From JANNYA01 sp031422315 (GTDB lineage Bacteria; Pseudomonadota; Gammaproteobacteria; Xanthomonadales; SZUA-5), in the NCBI GenBank assembly GCA_031422315.1, contig JANOQN010000036.1, positions 1-64,000 on the forward strand: DNA of 64,000 bases. Reading direction: 5' to 3'. Positions 44,800-52,932 of the stretch are shown piece by piece. A program made the translations under genes and the position numbers. The notes under the pieces were generated by a model that had not been told where the DNA came from, searched no databases, and was given only the letters and a program-made list of their open reading frames with translations. Within the stretch, counting starts at the first letter, position 1. Each line of letters begins with the position of its first letter.

Positions 44800-46119
44800 T
44801 CAGAGTGACTCAAACCCATTCTTAAAATCCAAATTGATCTGCACCTCGAACGCGCCAATATCGCTGCCGTCGCTATTGATTGCGTTGGCTGCAGGCAAAT
44901 CGACAACGCGTAAAAAACCTGGGCCGCGCTGATCGTTGGGCGCGCTATTTCCAGTAAAACCGGCGTCAATCGCCGCGCTATTGCTGAGCAATGCGCGCGT
45001 AGGCGTCTGGCCGCCATTGTCAGCAAGCGGCGCTAGCCCGGCGATCGCAAGTGTTTTGTCCGAGCTTTGCGTTAATAAACCACTGCCGTCATCGCTTGAT
45101 AAATTAAAACCCTGTGAGATAACGGTCGCGGTTCCGTTGGCGCTCAAATTCAGCGGCGTATTATTGGCGAACAGATTGTTTTGCAGACGCGTAGGTCGTG
45201 CACTGCTGGTGCCATCGAAAACGCCAGCGCCCGTATTGGCGGCGTCGGTCATATTGTTGGCGATCGTGCAATTGCGAATCAGCACTGAGTTGCCGGTTGA
45301 GCTTCCGCCAATAGCAATGCCACCGCCGGCATTGTTGCCGCGATTGCCGCTAACGGTGCTATTTGCCATGCCAAAACTTGAGTCAAGCGGCTCGATGTAG
45401 ATCGCACCGCCGCGATCGCTGCCGATATTTCCGCTGAAGCTAGAACCGCTAAAATCGCCGCTCGCGCCGATCAAGGCCACGCCACCACCGCGCTGCGCAC
45501 CATTGCTAGTTACATGTACATCAAAAAGATATAAAAAGCGCTGGCTATATATGCCGCCGCCATCTTGCTGGGTAAAGCCTTGCCTAATCGTTAGGCCACA
45601 CATGACCACATTGCCATCACCCGGCGAGATTGTGAATACACTAAATTCCCCGGTTCCAATTAGCCCGCGTTGCACGGTCAGTAATTTGGCGCCTGGTCCG
45701 CGCAACCTTATATCAGCACTAAAATTCGGTAGCGCAGTTAGCAAATTAATCGTCTGCGGCGTACTAAACAGCGGCAACGCGAATTGAATGAAAACAATTC
45801 CGGCTGGCTGGCTTTGCAGTGCCTCGCGCAGGGTGCAATTCGCCGCATCGCAAACACCGTCAGTCGTGTCGGCAATCGAGTTCACAACAAAGGTCGGGTC
45901 ACCCCGTTCCGAAACGTTTATGCGCTTTGCCAGAGCATTGTTTTCGTTAACCATTTTAGCCACGGCGCAAGGATTAACCTCGCCGCTTTGCGCGGTTGAC
46001 GCGCATAACAACTGAACGGCCAAGGCAAACAAGACGTTTCGCCTAAAGTCCCGACCGCCGTTACTTTCGACGAGCGTGTTGGCGGTTTTTGCAACAAATC
46101 GAGTCCATGTGTTTTTCAT
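44800..46119 (-). CDS. Secreted CSLREA-domain beta-helix protein
   Basis: The 439-residue product has an N-terminal signal segment (VLFALAVQLLCASTAQSG), a CSLREA-type motif (VNSIADTTDGVC...CTLREAL), and a right-handed parallel beta-helix with NGAQRGGGVAL, GGAIYI, GNRGNNAGGGI turns. The C-terminus reads SDIGAFEVQ, then NLDFKNGFESL. AGGG lies 5 nt before the ATG at 46119; an in-frame GTG precedes it by two codons. It is a single gene. Function is unknown; such proteins are usually secreted or surface displayed. The final F-K-N-G-F-E recalls the tail of the 48107 gene. Confidence 0.78.
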   Translation of the reverse strand: MKNTWTRFVAKTANTLVESNGGRDFRRNVLFALAVQLLCASTAQSGEVNPCAVAKMVNENNALAKRINVSERGDPTFVVNSIADTTDGVCDAANCTLREALQSQPAGIVFIQFALPLFSTPQTINLLTALPNFSADIRLRGPGAKLLTVQRGLIGTGEFSVFTISPGDGNVVMCGLTIRQGFTQQDGGGIYSQRFLYLFDVHVTSNGAQRGGGVALIGASGDFSGSSFSGNIGSDRGGAIYIEPLDSSFGMANSTVSGNRGNNAGGGIAIGGSSTGNSVLIRNCTIANNMTDAANTGAGVFDGTSSARPTRLQNNLFANNTPLNLSANGTATVISQGFNLSSDDGSGLLTQSSDKTLAIAGLAPLADNGGQTPTRALLSNSAAIDAGFTGNSAPNDQRGPGFLRVVDLPAANAINSDGSDIGAFEVQINLDFKNGFESL

Positions 46120-46343
46120 ACGCACCCTAGCTTGGTTTGGTTTGCTTGTTTCATCAGTAAATCTTCACAACACTATAAACGAACTGTGTGTTTTTAATTT
46201 GTTGTTTTCGTGCCGAACGAAACTTGACCAAAAATTTAGAAGCTCAGATTGCTTAGCCGCTGGCTTTCCATTTTTAAAAACCTACGCTTTTACGTTAAAG
46301 GCCATCTAAGATCGCCGCAATTTAAACGAGTCGAGAAAGCTTG

Positions 46344-47333
46344 ATGACGAACGAAACACAAGCGCATGATTCTCTTGCAAAGCCCGAAGCACACTGCGGC
46401 AACTGCGATACAGCGCTAATCGGAGCGTTTTGCCATTCCTGCGGGCAAGCCGTGCGCTCACCGGTGCGGGAGTTTTTTGGGTTTATTAAAGACGGCAGCG
46501 CGGAGCTAATTCGTCCAGACGGCAAGTTTTTTCGAACGCTAGCAGCGCTGTATTTCCGCCCTGGGCGGCTCACCACGCTTTACCTGCATGGCCAGCGCAG
46601 CGCTTTTATCAAACCCATCAAGCTGTATTTTTCGCTCAGCGTAATCTTGTTTTTGCTGGCAAGTCTGCATCCAAATGCGGGTGTATCGGTCGGCAGTGGC
46701 GATTCCACTAACGCAGGCGCGGAACGCTCGGCGATCCACATTCAGCTGGACAATGATGAGAACAGCGATCACTCTGGCATAGATTTTAGCGTGGACGACA
46801 AACCCTGGCACCCGCAGAGCAATCCGCTCAACTTTGATATGGCACCGGCCATGCTCAATCGCTGGATCAACAAGAAGCTGTCGGATATTGATGCAGCTGC
46901 CAAAGCGTCGGCGCGTGATCCGCAGAAAATTGTCTCTAGTCTTTATCGCGTGCTGCCAACCATGATGTTTGTGCTGCTGCCGATTTTTGCGCTGCTGCTC
47001 AAGCTGCTGTATTGCTTCAGCAATCGACTCTACGCACAACATTTGTTAGTCGCCGTACAAAGCCACAGCTTTATTTTTTTGAGCTTTATCATGCTGATAT
47101 TGCTCGGGGATATCAGTTTGTTTGGGGTAGCGCTTTTGACCCAAGGCGCGCATCTGTTGATGTTCGTGATAGCGGCGTGGATTCCAATTTATCTGTTTTG
47201 GATGCAAAAGCGGGTGTATCAGCAAGGCTGGTGGCTGACACTATTGAAATACAGTTTTGCGGGCTTTTGCTATATGTTGATGCTGTCGTTTGGGCTAGTG
47301 ATTGCGATTTTTGCGGCTTTGGCGAGTATTTGA
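46344..47333 (+). CDS. DUF3667 membrane protein
   Basis: The 329-residue product starts with a zinc-ribbon-like CGNCDTALIGAFCHSCGQ near residue 20, followed by the DUF3667 signature region (FFRTLAALYFRPGRLTTLYLHGQRSAFIKPIKLYF) and a transmembrane helix. A charged, probably extracytoplasmic stretch precedes four more hydrophobic segments. GAGAA precedes the ATG at 46344; a TTG just before it is an alternative. Function is unknown. Confidence 0.82.
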   Translation: MTNETQAHDSLAKPEAHCGNCDTALIGAFCHSCGQAVRSPVREFFGFIKDGSAELIRPDGKFFRTLAALYFRPGRLTTLYLHGQRSAFIKPIKLYFSLSVILFLLASLHPNAGVSVGSGDSTNAGAERSAIHIQLDNDENSDHSGIDFSVDDKPWHPQSNPLNFDMAPAMLNRWINKKLSDIDAAAKASARDPQKIVSSLYRVLPTMMFVLLPIFALLLKLLYCFSNRLYAQHLLVAVQSHSFIFLSFIMLILLGDISLFGVALLTQGAHLLMFVIAAWIPIYLFWMQKRVYQQGWWLTLLKYSFAGFCYMLMLSFGLVIAIFAALASI

Positions 47334-47673
47334 ATACTGTGGTTTGAATTCAAATGAGCAGAGCATGGCACCAATGGCAAGCGTGCCTGGCGAAGGGATT
47401 TATCGCACTATATTTTGACGAACTTGAAATCGAAACGGAATTTATCAAAGCCATTCAATCAAACTTCAAAAAGCCGTTTTCAGAAATCAAAATTCTGACG
47501 AACTGGAGTGGCAGAGCTAAGCCCAACCGAGCGCTTTGATTTAATAATAAGTAAAGGCGTTTCCAGTCATTCTCGTGGCGAGCGAATAGCCGAAAAAGGC
47601 GCGAGAATTCAAATTTTGTCGCACTGCATACGAAATCGGCTAAATTCCGAGCTTTGAGTTCCCAGCTACGCAC
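47334..47673. other. Non-coding stretch upstream of a broken kinase
   Basis: In these 340 bp I see only a short open frame (47354-47539, 61 residues) without a ribosome-binding site or family resemblance. It is probably not a gene. The region runs directly into the kinase remnant. Confidence 0.4.
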
Positions 47674-48063
47674 ATGCAGCAAATTGGACCCTATAAAATT
47701 CAGCAAACGCTTGGGCGTGATGGAATATTCAGCAAACGCTTGGGCGTGATGGCTGGGCGTGTTGTTCAAAGCCGTCGATGTAACGCTGCAGCGCGCGGTC
47801 GCTATCAAGCTGCTTGCGCCGGAGTTAGCGCAAGATCGTGAAGTGGTCGAACGGTTTTTGCGCGAGGCGCGGGCGATGGCGCGGATTAACGATCCGAACG
47901 TCGTGCAAGTCTATGGTGCCGATGAGCAAGATTCCCAGCCCTACATGGCGGTGGAATTTGCACCGCACGCGCTCCAAGTTTTACGCCAAGCGCGCCAAGC
48001 AATCGGTGCCCGAAGGGTCACAGTCTTTCGACAACTTTCACAAATCAATTTGCAAAATCATGG
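47674..48063 (+). pseudogene. Decayed Hanks-type Ser/Thr protein kinase (N-lobe fragment)
   Basis: From the ATG at 47674 the frame reads MQQIGPYKIQQTLGRDG, the start of a glycine-rich loop. A 29-bp tandem duplication then shifts it. From about 47759 another frame gives LFKAVDVTLQRAVAIKLL, with the catalytic-site Lys, then REARAMARINDPNVVQVYG and YMAVEFAP. After that the kinase homology stops at about 47970, before any HRD or DFG motif, and a short unrelated end runs into the hairpin at 48064-48092. The catalytic loop is missing, so it cannot be an active kinase. Confidence 0.8.
47698..47752. repeat. 29-bp tandem duplication inside the kinase remnant
   Basis: ATTCAGCAAACGCTTGGGCG and the six bases after it occur at 47698-47723 and again at 47727-47752, an exact copy with period 29. 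The duplicated bases encode the glycine-rich loop, and 29 is not a multiple of three. Confidence 0.9.
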
Positions 48064-48092
48064 AGCCCGGGTCAACCAAACCTGGGCTTTTG
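48064..48092 (+). terminator. Intrinsic terminator after the kinase remnant
   Basis: AGCCCGGGT pairs with ACCTGGGCT (one mismatch) around a 7-nt loop, followed by TTT. It lies 15 bp before the start of the cytochrome-like gene and supports separate genes despite the continuous reading frame. Confidence 0.65.
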
Positions 48093-48106
48093 CGTTAGAT
48101 TGCCGC

Positions 48107-48583
48107 ATGCGAATCCCCATACTGATCGGACTACTCTTTTTGCCACTGGCGCTTCACGCTGCCACTGGCTGTGCACCGTTGCCTGGCACCGTAACGCCGA
48201 ACGTGCGCTGGCCGCAGGTCTGGCAGGCGCTGACGGATCAATCCAACTGCACGCAGAACTGTCATGTTGGTGATAGTGGTAGCGCGGGCCTGGATTTGAG
48301 CAACCTTACAAACTCAATCTATTTTTTAGTCAGCCAGCAAAGCAGCCAAAGTAGCGTGTTTTTGGTCGATGCGGGCAACGCCCGGAACAGTCTATTTTTC
48401 CAAAAAGTGAACTGCACCGGCCCCGATGTGGGTGGTCGAATGCCGCCCGGCGGCAATGTGCCGGTCAATTTACAAGCGCTGATCTACGACTGGATTGAGC
48501 AAGGCGCGTACGGAGAAAACCCGAACGATCCGGCATCACGCGATTTTATTTTCAAGGACGGAGCGGAGTCGCAGCGCCGATAA
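48107..48583 (+). CDS. Small secreted cytochrome c-like protein
   Basis: The 158-residue product starts at the ATG at 48107, giving a signal peptide (MRIPILIGLLFLPLALHA). The body follows the pattern of the DUF1501-associated cytochrome-like domains: CTQNCHVGDSGSAGLDLS, then a VDAGNARNSLF segment, GGRMPPGG and YDWIEQGAY. The putative heme motif is C-x-x-x-C-H, not the usual CxxCH, so heme binding is uncertain. It ends RDFIFKDGAESQRR, similar to the tail of the CSLREA protein. The reading frame continues upstream into the kinase remnant, but the signal peptide marks the true start. The downstream DUF1800/DUF1501 pair completes a three-gene set. Confidence 0.7.
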   Translation: MRIPILIGLLFLPLALHAATGCAPLPGTVTPNVRWPQVWQALTDQSNCTQNCHVGDSGSAGLDLSNLTNSIYFLVSQQSSQSSVFLVDAGNARNSLFFQKVNCTGPDVGGRMPPGGNVPVNLQALIYDWIEQGAYGENPNDPASRDFIFKDGAESQRR

Positions 48584-48709
48584 GTATCTGATTTCCTTGT
48601 TTGCCAAAGCAAACAAGCGCATTCGTCGATTTAATTTCTGCCAAAGCTGTCAACCAATTATCAAACAGAACGTTTAGGCTACCCAGCAAGCAAAGGACGG
48701 AGAACGAGC

Positions 48710-50749
48710 ATGACTCAAGTTTTGAAGAAATCCCCAATCGCACAGTGTTTTGCACTCAGTTTGTTGGTTTTTGCCGGTGCAGCGCAGGCTCAACAGGTGC
48801 TAGCCGATGCGCCAGTCGGTGATCCGGCACTCACCAATGAAGTTCTAGATCAGCGCATTCCTGCTGTTCCCAATGACATTATCTTTGGTCAGCTTGCCGG
48901 CGGTTTTGACGATCGCCCGCAAGCGCCAGCAAATGATGCAGAAGCGGCCAAGTTTTTAACGCAAGCCACGTTCGGCCCGACCATGACCGAAATCAACGAG
49001 CTGAAATCTATCGGTTACGCCGCTTGGATAGATCGCCAGCTGAGCTTGGATGCTACGCTGCAGCGCCCGGAACTTGAGCAACAAGTCGCCACAGATGTCG
49101 CCACGACCGCTTCGGTTGGTACTGGCGGTCATGTGGCTTTTCGCCAAGAGCGTTGGTTTGCGACCGCAGCCAAATCATCAGATCAATTGCGTCAGCGCAT
49201 GGCGTTTGCCTTAAGTCAAATATTAGTGATGTCGGACGTAGGTACTTTTAATAACCAGCCGGTGGCAGTCGCCGAATACAACGACATATTGCTGCGTAAC
49301 GCCTTTGGCAGCTATCGAACGCTACTAACGGATGTGACCTACAGCCCGATGATGGGCCGTTATTTGACCAGCTTTCGAAACTCCAAAACGGATTGGACGA
49401 TTCCAAGTCAGGTTGTTGGGGGCCCATTGGTGGCGGGTTTGGTAGCACCCGATGAAAACTACGCGCGTGAAATTATGCAGCTGTTTTCAATAGGCTTGGT
49501 TGAGCGCAATCTGAATTTCACCCCGATAGCCCTCGCGCCGCCGACCTATACGCAAGAGATTATTAGCCAAACCGCAAAAGCCTTTACCGGCTTGGCCTAT
49601 CGCTGCAGTGCACCCGTTACCTATGGGGCGATCACGTTGAGCCACAATTGCGCAAATTGTGTAGGTGATGCCTGCAATTTTTCCGCAACTGCTTTCAATA
49701 GTAGCCCTCAGCGTTACGGCATACCGAATGGCGGCGGGCAGATCATCACAACAGCGCTATATCACCCAGATACCTATCGCCCGATGGCCTGCTACCCACG
49801 CTATGCCGATACCGGGCGCTCGCAAGAATTGTTGAACAACTTCGCGGTGCTGCCAGCGCCGTTTGATAGAAAAGTGATTATTGCGGGTGTCACCATCAAC
49901 GCTAGTCCGGTCGCTTGTCATGCGAATACGCCTGTAGCCGATCGCGCAGCCTGCATTAACTACTGCACGGGGCAAATCGATACGGTTGTCAATACGCTAT
50001 CTCTGCACCCGAATGTTGCACCGTTTTTGTCCAGGCAGCTGATTCAACGCTTTACCACCAGCAATCCGAGTAGTGAATATATTGGTCGAGTCGCGGCTGT
50101 CTTCGTTAATGACGGCAGCAATGTACGGGGCAATTTAGGCGCTGTGCTTAAAGCGATTTTGCTTGACCCAGAAGCCAGGTCAGCAACGCCCGCGCAAGAA
50201 TTTGGCAAGCTGCGCGAGCCACTGCTGCGCCTCACAGCAATTTGGCGCGCGTTTGATGTTTCACCGAACGCCGCAGGCACGTTTGGCGTGGTGTTCCCGG
50301 AGCGCGCTTTTGCGCAACGTGCTTTTGGCGCGCAGAGCGTATTTAACTTCTACGAGCCTGATTTCCAGCAGGCTGGCGAGATCGCAAACGCGGGTTTGGT
50401 CTCACCTGAATTTCAGATACTGGACGAATCCACTGCGATATCCGCGTCTGACCAGCTCTATACACGTATTTTTAACGGCTACAATGTGGCAAGCGCAGCA
50501 TCCACGCCCTTTACGACGCCCGGTTCATCCTATTTGCCGCCTGCGGTTATTGACGCGCTGCCGACCGCCAATGCTGAGCTATTGGAAGCACTAAATATTC
50601 GGCTGTTGGCCGGGCAAATGAGCGCAAGCATGAAAACCAAAGTATTGGCACTGATGAATGGCGCAATGGCCGCCACCGATCACCGACGCCGCGCGTTGAG
50701 CATGATCCATTTGATTGCTATTTCCCCCGAATTTGTTATTCAGCGCTAA
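48710..50749 (+). CDS. DUF1800 family secreted protein
   Basis: The 679-residue product has a signal peptide ending near AGAAQAQQ and the DUF1800 layout: AAKFLTQATFGPTMTEI near the N-terminus, QLRQRMAFALSQILVMS, ENYAREIMQLFSIGL, TAKAFTGL, ILLDPEAR and a C-terminal RRALSMIHLIAISPEFVIQR. The function of the family is unknown, but it is nearly always next to DUF1501. AGGA with GGAGA precede the ATG. It ends 12 bp before the DUF1501 gene. Confidence 0.88.
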   Translation: MTQVLKKSPIAQCFALSLLVFAGAAQAQQVLADAPVGDPALTNEVLDQRIPAVPNDIIFGQLAGGFDDRPQAPANDAEAAKFLTQATFGPTMTEINELKSIGYAAWIDRQLSLDATLQRPELEQQVATDVATTASVGTGGHVAFRQERWFATAAKSSDQLRQRMAFALSQILVMSDVGTFNNQPVAVAEYNDILLRNAFGSYRTLLTDVTYSPMMGRYLTSFRNSKTDWTIPSQVVGGPLVAGLVAPDENYAREIMQLFSIGLVERNLNFTPIALAPPTYTQEIISQTAKAFTGLAYRCSAPVTYGAITLSHNCANCVGDACNFSATAFNSSPQRYGIPNGGGQIITTALYHPDTYRPMACYPRYADTGRSQELLNNFAVLPAPFDRKVIIAGVTINASPVACHANTPVADRAACINYCTGQIDTVVNTLSLHPNVAPFLSRQLIQRFTTSNPSSEYIGRVAAVFVNDGSNVRGNLGAVLKAILLDPEARSATPAQEFGKLREPLLRLTAIWRAFDVSPNAAGTFGVVFPERAFAQRAFGAQSVFNFYEPDFQQAGEIANAGLVSPEFQILDESTAISASDQLYTRIFNGYNVASAASTPFTTPGSSYLPPAVIDALPTANAELLEALNIRLLAGQMSASMKTKVLALMNGAMAATDHRRRALSMIHLIAISPEFVIQR

Positions 50750-50761
50750 TAGGAACCTGAC

Positions 50762-52276
50762 ATGTCTAAGTCCACTCAGCAAGATCGCCGTGTGTTTTTA
50801 CAAAAATTGAGCCACAGCTTTGCGGCAGGCTCGATGGCGGCGCTGCTGCCGCAGCTAGCCTTGATGCCCAAAGCATTTGCGCAAACCGCAAGCCCTAGCG
50901 GAAACGCTTATAAAGCGCTGGTCTGTATTTACTTAAACGGTGCCAATGATTCGTTTAATTGGCTGATGCCGCGCGATTCTCAAAACACCGGATCTCACTA
51001 CGATCGCTACCGCACCTCGCGCGGTGGAGCCTACAACGCAGGCACCAATCCGGCTGGACTAGCACACAACTTCGCCGACATTTTACCGATCTCGCCGAGT
51101 AATCAAAGCAGCGGTTTTGGTTTGCATCCTGCCTGCGTCGACTTTAGTGCAGGAGCGCAGGCGCACAGTGGCATTCAAAGCTTGTTTAATACCGGCAAAG
51201 CGGCCTTTGTCTGCAATGCTGGGCCGCTGATTGCCCCGATCACCAAAACCCAATACGATGCCGGTGCGGCTCGCCCTGCACAGCTGTTCTCGCACAACGA
51301 TCAATCGCTGCAGTGGCAGATTGGCCAAAGCCTAGGTGGGGCAGTCTCCAGGTTTGGCTGGGGCGGCCGTGTGGTGCGCTCACTCAATCGCCCGCCGCTT
51401 AGCAATGGCTTAGCGCACGCGGTTTCGGTAGCGGGCTCAACCCGATACCTTTTGGGCGAGCAAGTGACGCCGTACCAAATCGCCAGCAACGGCGTTAATT
51501 CGATCGACAACTACGCATCGACCGGAACAAACAATTTCCAAGCACAGCGCCGCGCTTTGTTGAACGATTTGCTTGACGATAGCTACGTGCAGCCGTTTTC
51601 CAAAGAATACGCCAGTATTTTGAAGCGATCACTTTCGGTAGGTGATGATTTGTCAGTGCGCTTAGCCGCTGCCGCCGGCAACGTCAGTACGATTTTCCCG
51701 ACCGGTAACTCGTTGGCGGATCAGCTAAAAATGGTCGCTCGTTTGATCAAAATCAGCAAAAACGAGCTGAGCGCAGAGCGGCAGGTGTTCTACGTCAATC
51801 TGGGCGGTTTTGACTTGCACGATGCAATGTTCATAGCCGGCCAGCCGGTTGCCAGCTCCGGCCACGGCGCACTGATCTCGGCGCTAAATCAGGCTGTGGG
51901 GGCATTTTGGACTGCGTTAGGCGAAATCGGCGCGCAAAGTGAAGTCACGACTTTTACTATGAGCGATTTTGGTCGTACTTTGACCGGTAACGGCGATGGT
52001 TCCGATCACGGTTGGGGTGGCAATATGATGGTGCTTGGCGGCGAAGTGTCGGGTAATAAACTCTACGGAACCTATCCGCGCATGGTGCTTAACAGCAATG
52101 ATGATGCGGCGAAAGACTGGAGCTTCAGCCGTGGCCAGTATATCCCGACCACCGCCGTCGATCAAATTGCCGCCACGCTCGCCAAGTGGATGGGCGTGAC
52201 TGATACCAATGCGATGAACGCAATTTTGCCTAATTTGGATGCGTTTGGCTTACGGGATCTGGGATTTATGATTTAA
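50762..52276 (+). CDS. DUF1501 family protein (putative sulfatase-fold, Tat-like signal)
   Basis: The 504-residue product starts with a DRRVFLQKL twin-arginine-like motif and a hydrophobic stretch ending KAFAQT, so Tat export is likely. DUF1501 features follow: ALVCIYLNGANDSFNWLMP, QLFSHNDQSLQWQ, GGFDLHD, MSDFGRTLTGNGDGSDHGWGG and IPTTAVDQIAATLAKWMG. Partner of the DUF1800 gene upstream (12 bp gap). The pair's enzymatic role is not established. Confidence 0.88.
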   Translation: MSKSTQQDRRVFLQKLSHSFAAGSMAALLPQLALMPKAFAQTASPSGNAYKALVCIYLNGANDSFNWLMPRDSQNTGSHYDRYRTSRGGAYNAGTNPAGLAHNFADILPISPSNQSSGFGLHPACVDFSAGAQAHSGIQSLFNTGKAAFVCNAGPLIAPITKTQYDAGAARPAQLFSHNDQSLQWQIGQSLGGAVSRFGWGGRVVRSLNRPPLSNGLAHAVSVAGSTRYLLGEQVTPYQIASNGVNSIDNYASTGTNNFQAQRRALLNDLLDDSYVQPFSKEYASILKRSLSVGDDLSVRLAAAAGNVSTIFPTGNSLADQLKMVARLIKISKNELSAERQVFYVNLGGFDLHDAMFIAGQPVASSGHGALISALNQAVGAFWTALGEIGAQSEVTTFTMSDFGRTLTGNGDGSDHGWGGNMMVLGGEVSGNKLYGTYPRMVLNSNDDAAKDWSFSRGQYIPTTAVDQIAATLAKWMGVTDTNAMNAILPNLDAFGLRDLGFMI

Positions 52277-52411
52277 GGTGATTTGCTCAAAACGTGCAGT
52301 AAGTGACCACTGCCGTTTGCATTCGTCTAGCAAAGCGAGGCAGAGGCGTATGCCCAATGTCATTAACTCAAGCAGCAACCAAAATGTCGTCACCCTGTGG
52401 GTAGTCGCGGG

Positions 52412-52445
52412 GTCCATGGATTCTGCGACTGCGCGCAGAATGACG
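52412..52445. repeat. REP-like palindrome
   Basis: ATTCTGCG (52420-52427) pairs with CGCAGAAT (52434-52441), preceded by GTCCATGG and followed by TGACG. Its ends match the GAATCCA...CGTCATTC ends of the other REP-like repeats. It lies in the 250-bp gap between the convergent DUF1501 and VOC genes. Confidence 0.65.
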
Positions 52446-52526
52446 TGCGTCACTTTCGCCAAAACGGCTTAAGTTAACGGGAATGGGCGTATGGCTGGGC
52501 AACATGAGGTTAGTCAAGTTATTCGA

Positions 52527-52877
52527 TCAGGCACCCCACACCGCAAACTCATTGCCGCTAGGCTCAGTAAAGTGAAATCTCCTTCCGCCTGGAAATGAGA
52601 AGATGGGCTTCACTATTAACCCACCACTTGCCGATACTTTATCCAAAGTAGCCTCAAGCGCATCACTGTAGAAAACAATGAGTGCCGCTCCACTATCTGA
52701 ATTAGACTTTAAGTTTGCTTGGTAAAAGCCACCGTCTAATCCCTCGTTTGAGAACGCGCAGTATTCAAGGCCGTAGTCAACAAATTTCCATCCAAAAGCT
52801 GATTCAAAAAATGCTTTCGTAGCAATCAAGTTACATGCTGCAAACTCGACGTAGTTAATCTTTTCGTGGCGATTCAT
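52527..52877 (-). CDS. VOC (glyoxalase/bleomycin-resistance) superfamily protein
   Basis: The 116-residue product begins at the ATG at 52877, with GAGGA 5 nt upstream. It reads NYVEFAACNLIATKAFFESAFGWKF, the beta-alpha start of a VOC domain, then GGFYQANLKS and FHFTEPSGNEFAVWGA at the C-terminus with the usual metal-ligand Glu context. The specific activity is unknown. It lies 55 bp past the M1 peptidase stop, same strand. Confidence 0.8.
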   Translation of the reverse strand: MNRHEKINYVEFAACNLIATKAFFESAFGWKFVDYGLEYCAFSNEGLDGGFYQANLKSNSDSGAALIVFYSDALEATLDKVSASGGLIVKPIFSFPGGRRFHFTEPSGNEFAVWGA

Positions 52878-52932
52878 AGATTCCTCTTCTTCTGGGTCGC
52901 TCAAACTTTCGTGCGGATACTGGCAATAAACG

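Noticed and set aside
47354..47539. Possible 61-residue gene upstream of the kinase remnant
   Set aside because: No ribosome-binding site or recognisable family.
47759..48583. A single 274-residue fusion protein of kinase and cytochrome-like parts
   Set aside because: A signal peptide and a terminator lie between the two parts; the continuous frame is accidental.
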